Below, one piece after another: positions 6,222-6,356 of a stretch of DNA of 6,356 bases. The position numbers and the translations under genes were made by a program. The stretch is taken from NCBI GenBank assembly GCA_024276395.1, contig JAJRXH010000170.1, forward strand, positions 1 through 6,356. Reading direction: 5' to 3'. The notes beneath the pieces are model-generated. The model made no database searches and was not told the DNA's origin. It was given only the letters and a program-made list of their open reading frames with translations. The stretch comes from an archaeon. GTDB taxonomy: Archaea > Asgardarchaeota > Heimdallarchaeia > Hodarchaeales > S146-22. The stretch's first letter is position 1. Every line of letters starts with the position of its first letter.

Positions 6222-6356
6222 AAGAGGTCCTCACGAAGCGATTAACGTGATGACACGACCTTGAACCCACGCGTGACAGAAACATCGGGCTGATCAGAAA
6301 AACTGAAGATAAAAAAGAGAGAAAACACCCGTGACCAGGGGTAATCCTACGAGGAC

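Larger units (their letters stand above)
5951..6356. repeat. Tandem array of diverged 159-bp units, cut by the window end
   Basis: The head motif C-C-C-G-T-G-A-C-C or its variant recurs with its last base at 5959, 6018, 6177 and 6336. The last two steps are both exactly 159 bases; the first is 59. I read the units as a short one (5951-6009), unit A (6010-6168), unit B (6169-6327) and the start of unit C (6328-6356). A and B share ordered blocks: TGACCAGGG, TAATCCCAC, TCCTCG, CTCACGAA, GATGAC, CTTGAA and GAAGATAAAAAA. Small insertions and deletions of 1 to 5 bases between blocks rule out a conserved reading frame. The sequence is G+C-richer than the genes (about 55% over 6169-6280 by hand count). 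I do not recognise the family. It could be a structured-RNA cluster, a satellite-like repeat or part of a larger mobile or replication locus. Confidence 0.75.

Noticed and set aside
6073..6285. 70-codon minus-strand open frame inside the repeat array
   Set aside because: Units A and B differ by indels that are not multiples of three, so the frame is not kept between units, and the translation resembles no protein.
6247..6293. Archaeal C/D box guide RNA
   Set aside because: GTGATGA (6247-6253) and CTGA (6290-6293) fit C and D boxes at a plausible distance, but the inner boxes are poor and unit A lacks the D box. Chance is likely.
5951..6356. CRISPR array
   Set aside because: The units are 159 bp and diverge along their whole length. 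There are no short identical repeats separated by unique spacers, and no cas genes.

Overview
The window looks archaeal, and most likely comes from an Asgard-type (Promethearchaeota) genome. It encodes an EMC3/DUF106-like membrane protein, a type IA topoisomerase with a eukaryote/archaeal Top3-like core and a long zinc-ribbon tail, and an AK6/Fap7-family kinase. TATA-like boxes sit at archaeal distances from the starts, and the acyl-CoA dehydrogenase has a Shine-Dalgarno site. The genes are AT-rich. The phylum is inferred from gene content only; no rRNA or ribosomal protein gene is present to fix it.

Layout, left to right. (1) 43-594, minus: an EMC3/TMCO1-like (DUF106) membrane protein insertase-family gene reading out of the left edge. 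(2) 595-1233: a 639-bp divergent intergenic region with promoters for both flanking genes, a 7-bp inverted repeat, a 10-bp palindrome and a repeated 11-mer, but no convincing gene. (3) 1234-2574, plus: an acyl-CoA dehydrogenase whose catalytic glutamate appears to sit at the isovaleryl/long-chain-type position. (4) 2575-2661: a short convergent region with oligo-T tracts. (5) 2662-5280, minus: a type IA DNA topoisomerase with a cysteine-rich C-terminal third. (6) 5281-5351: a 71-bp divergent promoter region with one near-symmetric AT box. (7) 5352-5861, plus: an AK6/Fap7-like P-loop kinase that lacks the usual D-x-H motif. (8) 5862-6356: non-coding sequence, most of it a tandem array of diverged 159-bp units preceded by a shortened 59-bp unit and cut by the right edge.

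The four genes do not form one operon. Every neighbouring pair is divergent or convergent, so each is probably transcribed separately, except that the first gene may lead an operon continuing to the left. Their roles are membrane protein biogenesis, acyl-CoA oxidation, DNA topology and ribosome or nucleotide metabolism. They are ordinary housekeeping genes with some unusual residues. The least explained part is the G+C-richer 159-bp array at the right end, which may be a structured-RNA or repeat locus and which no gene here accounts for.
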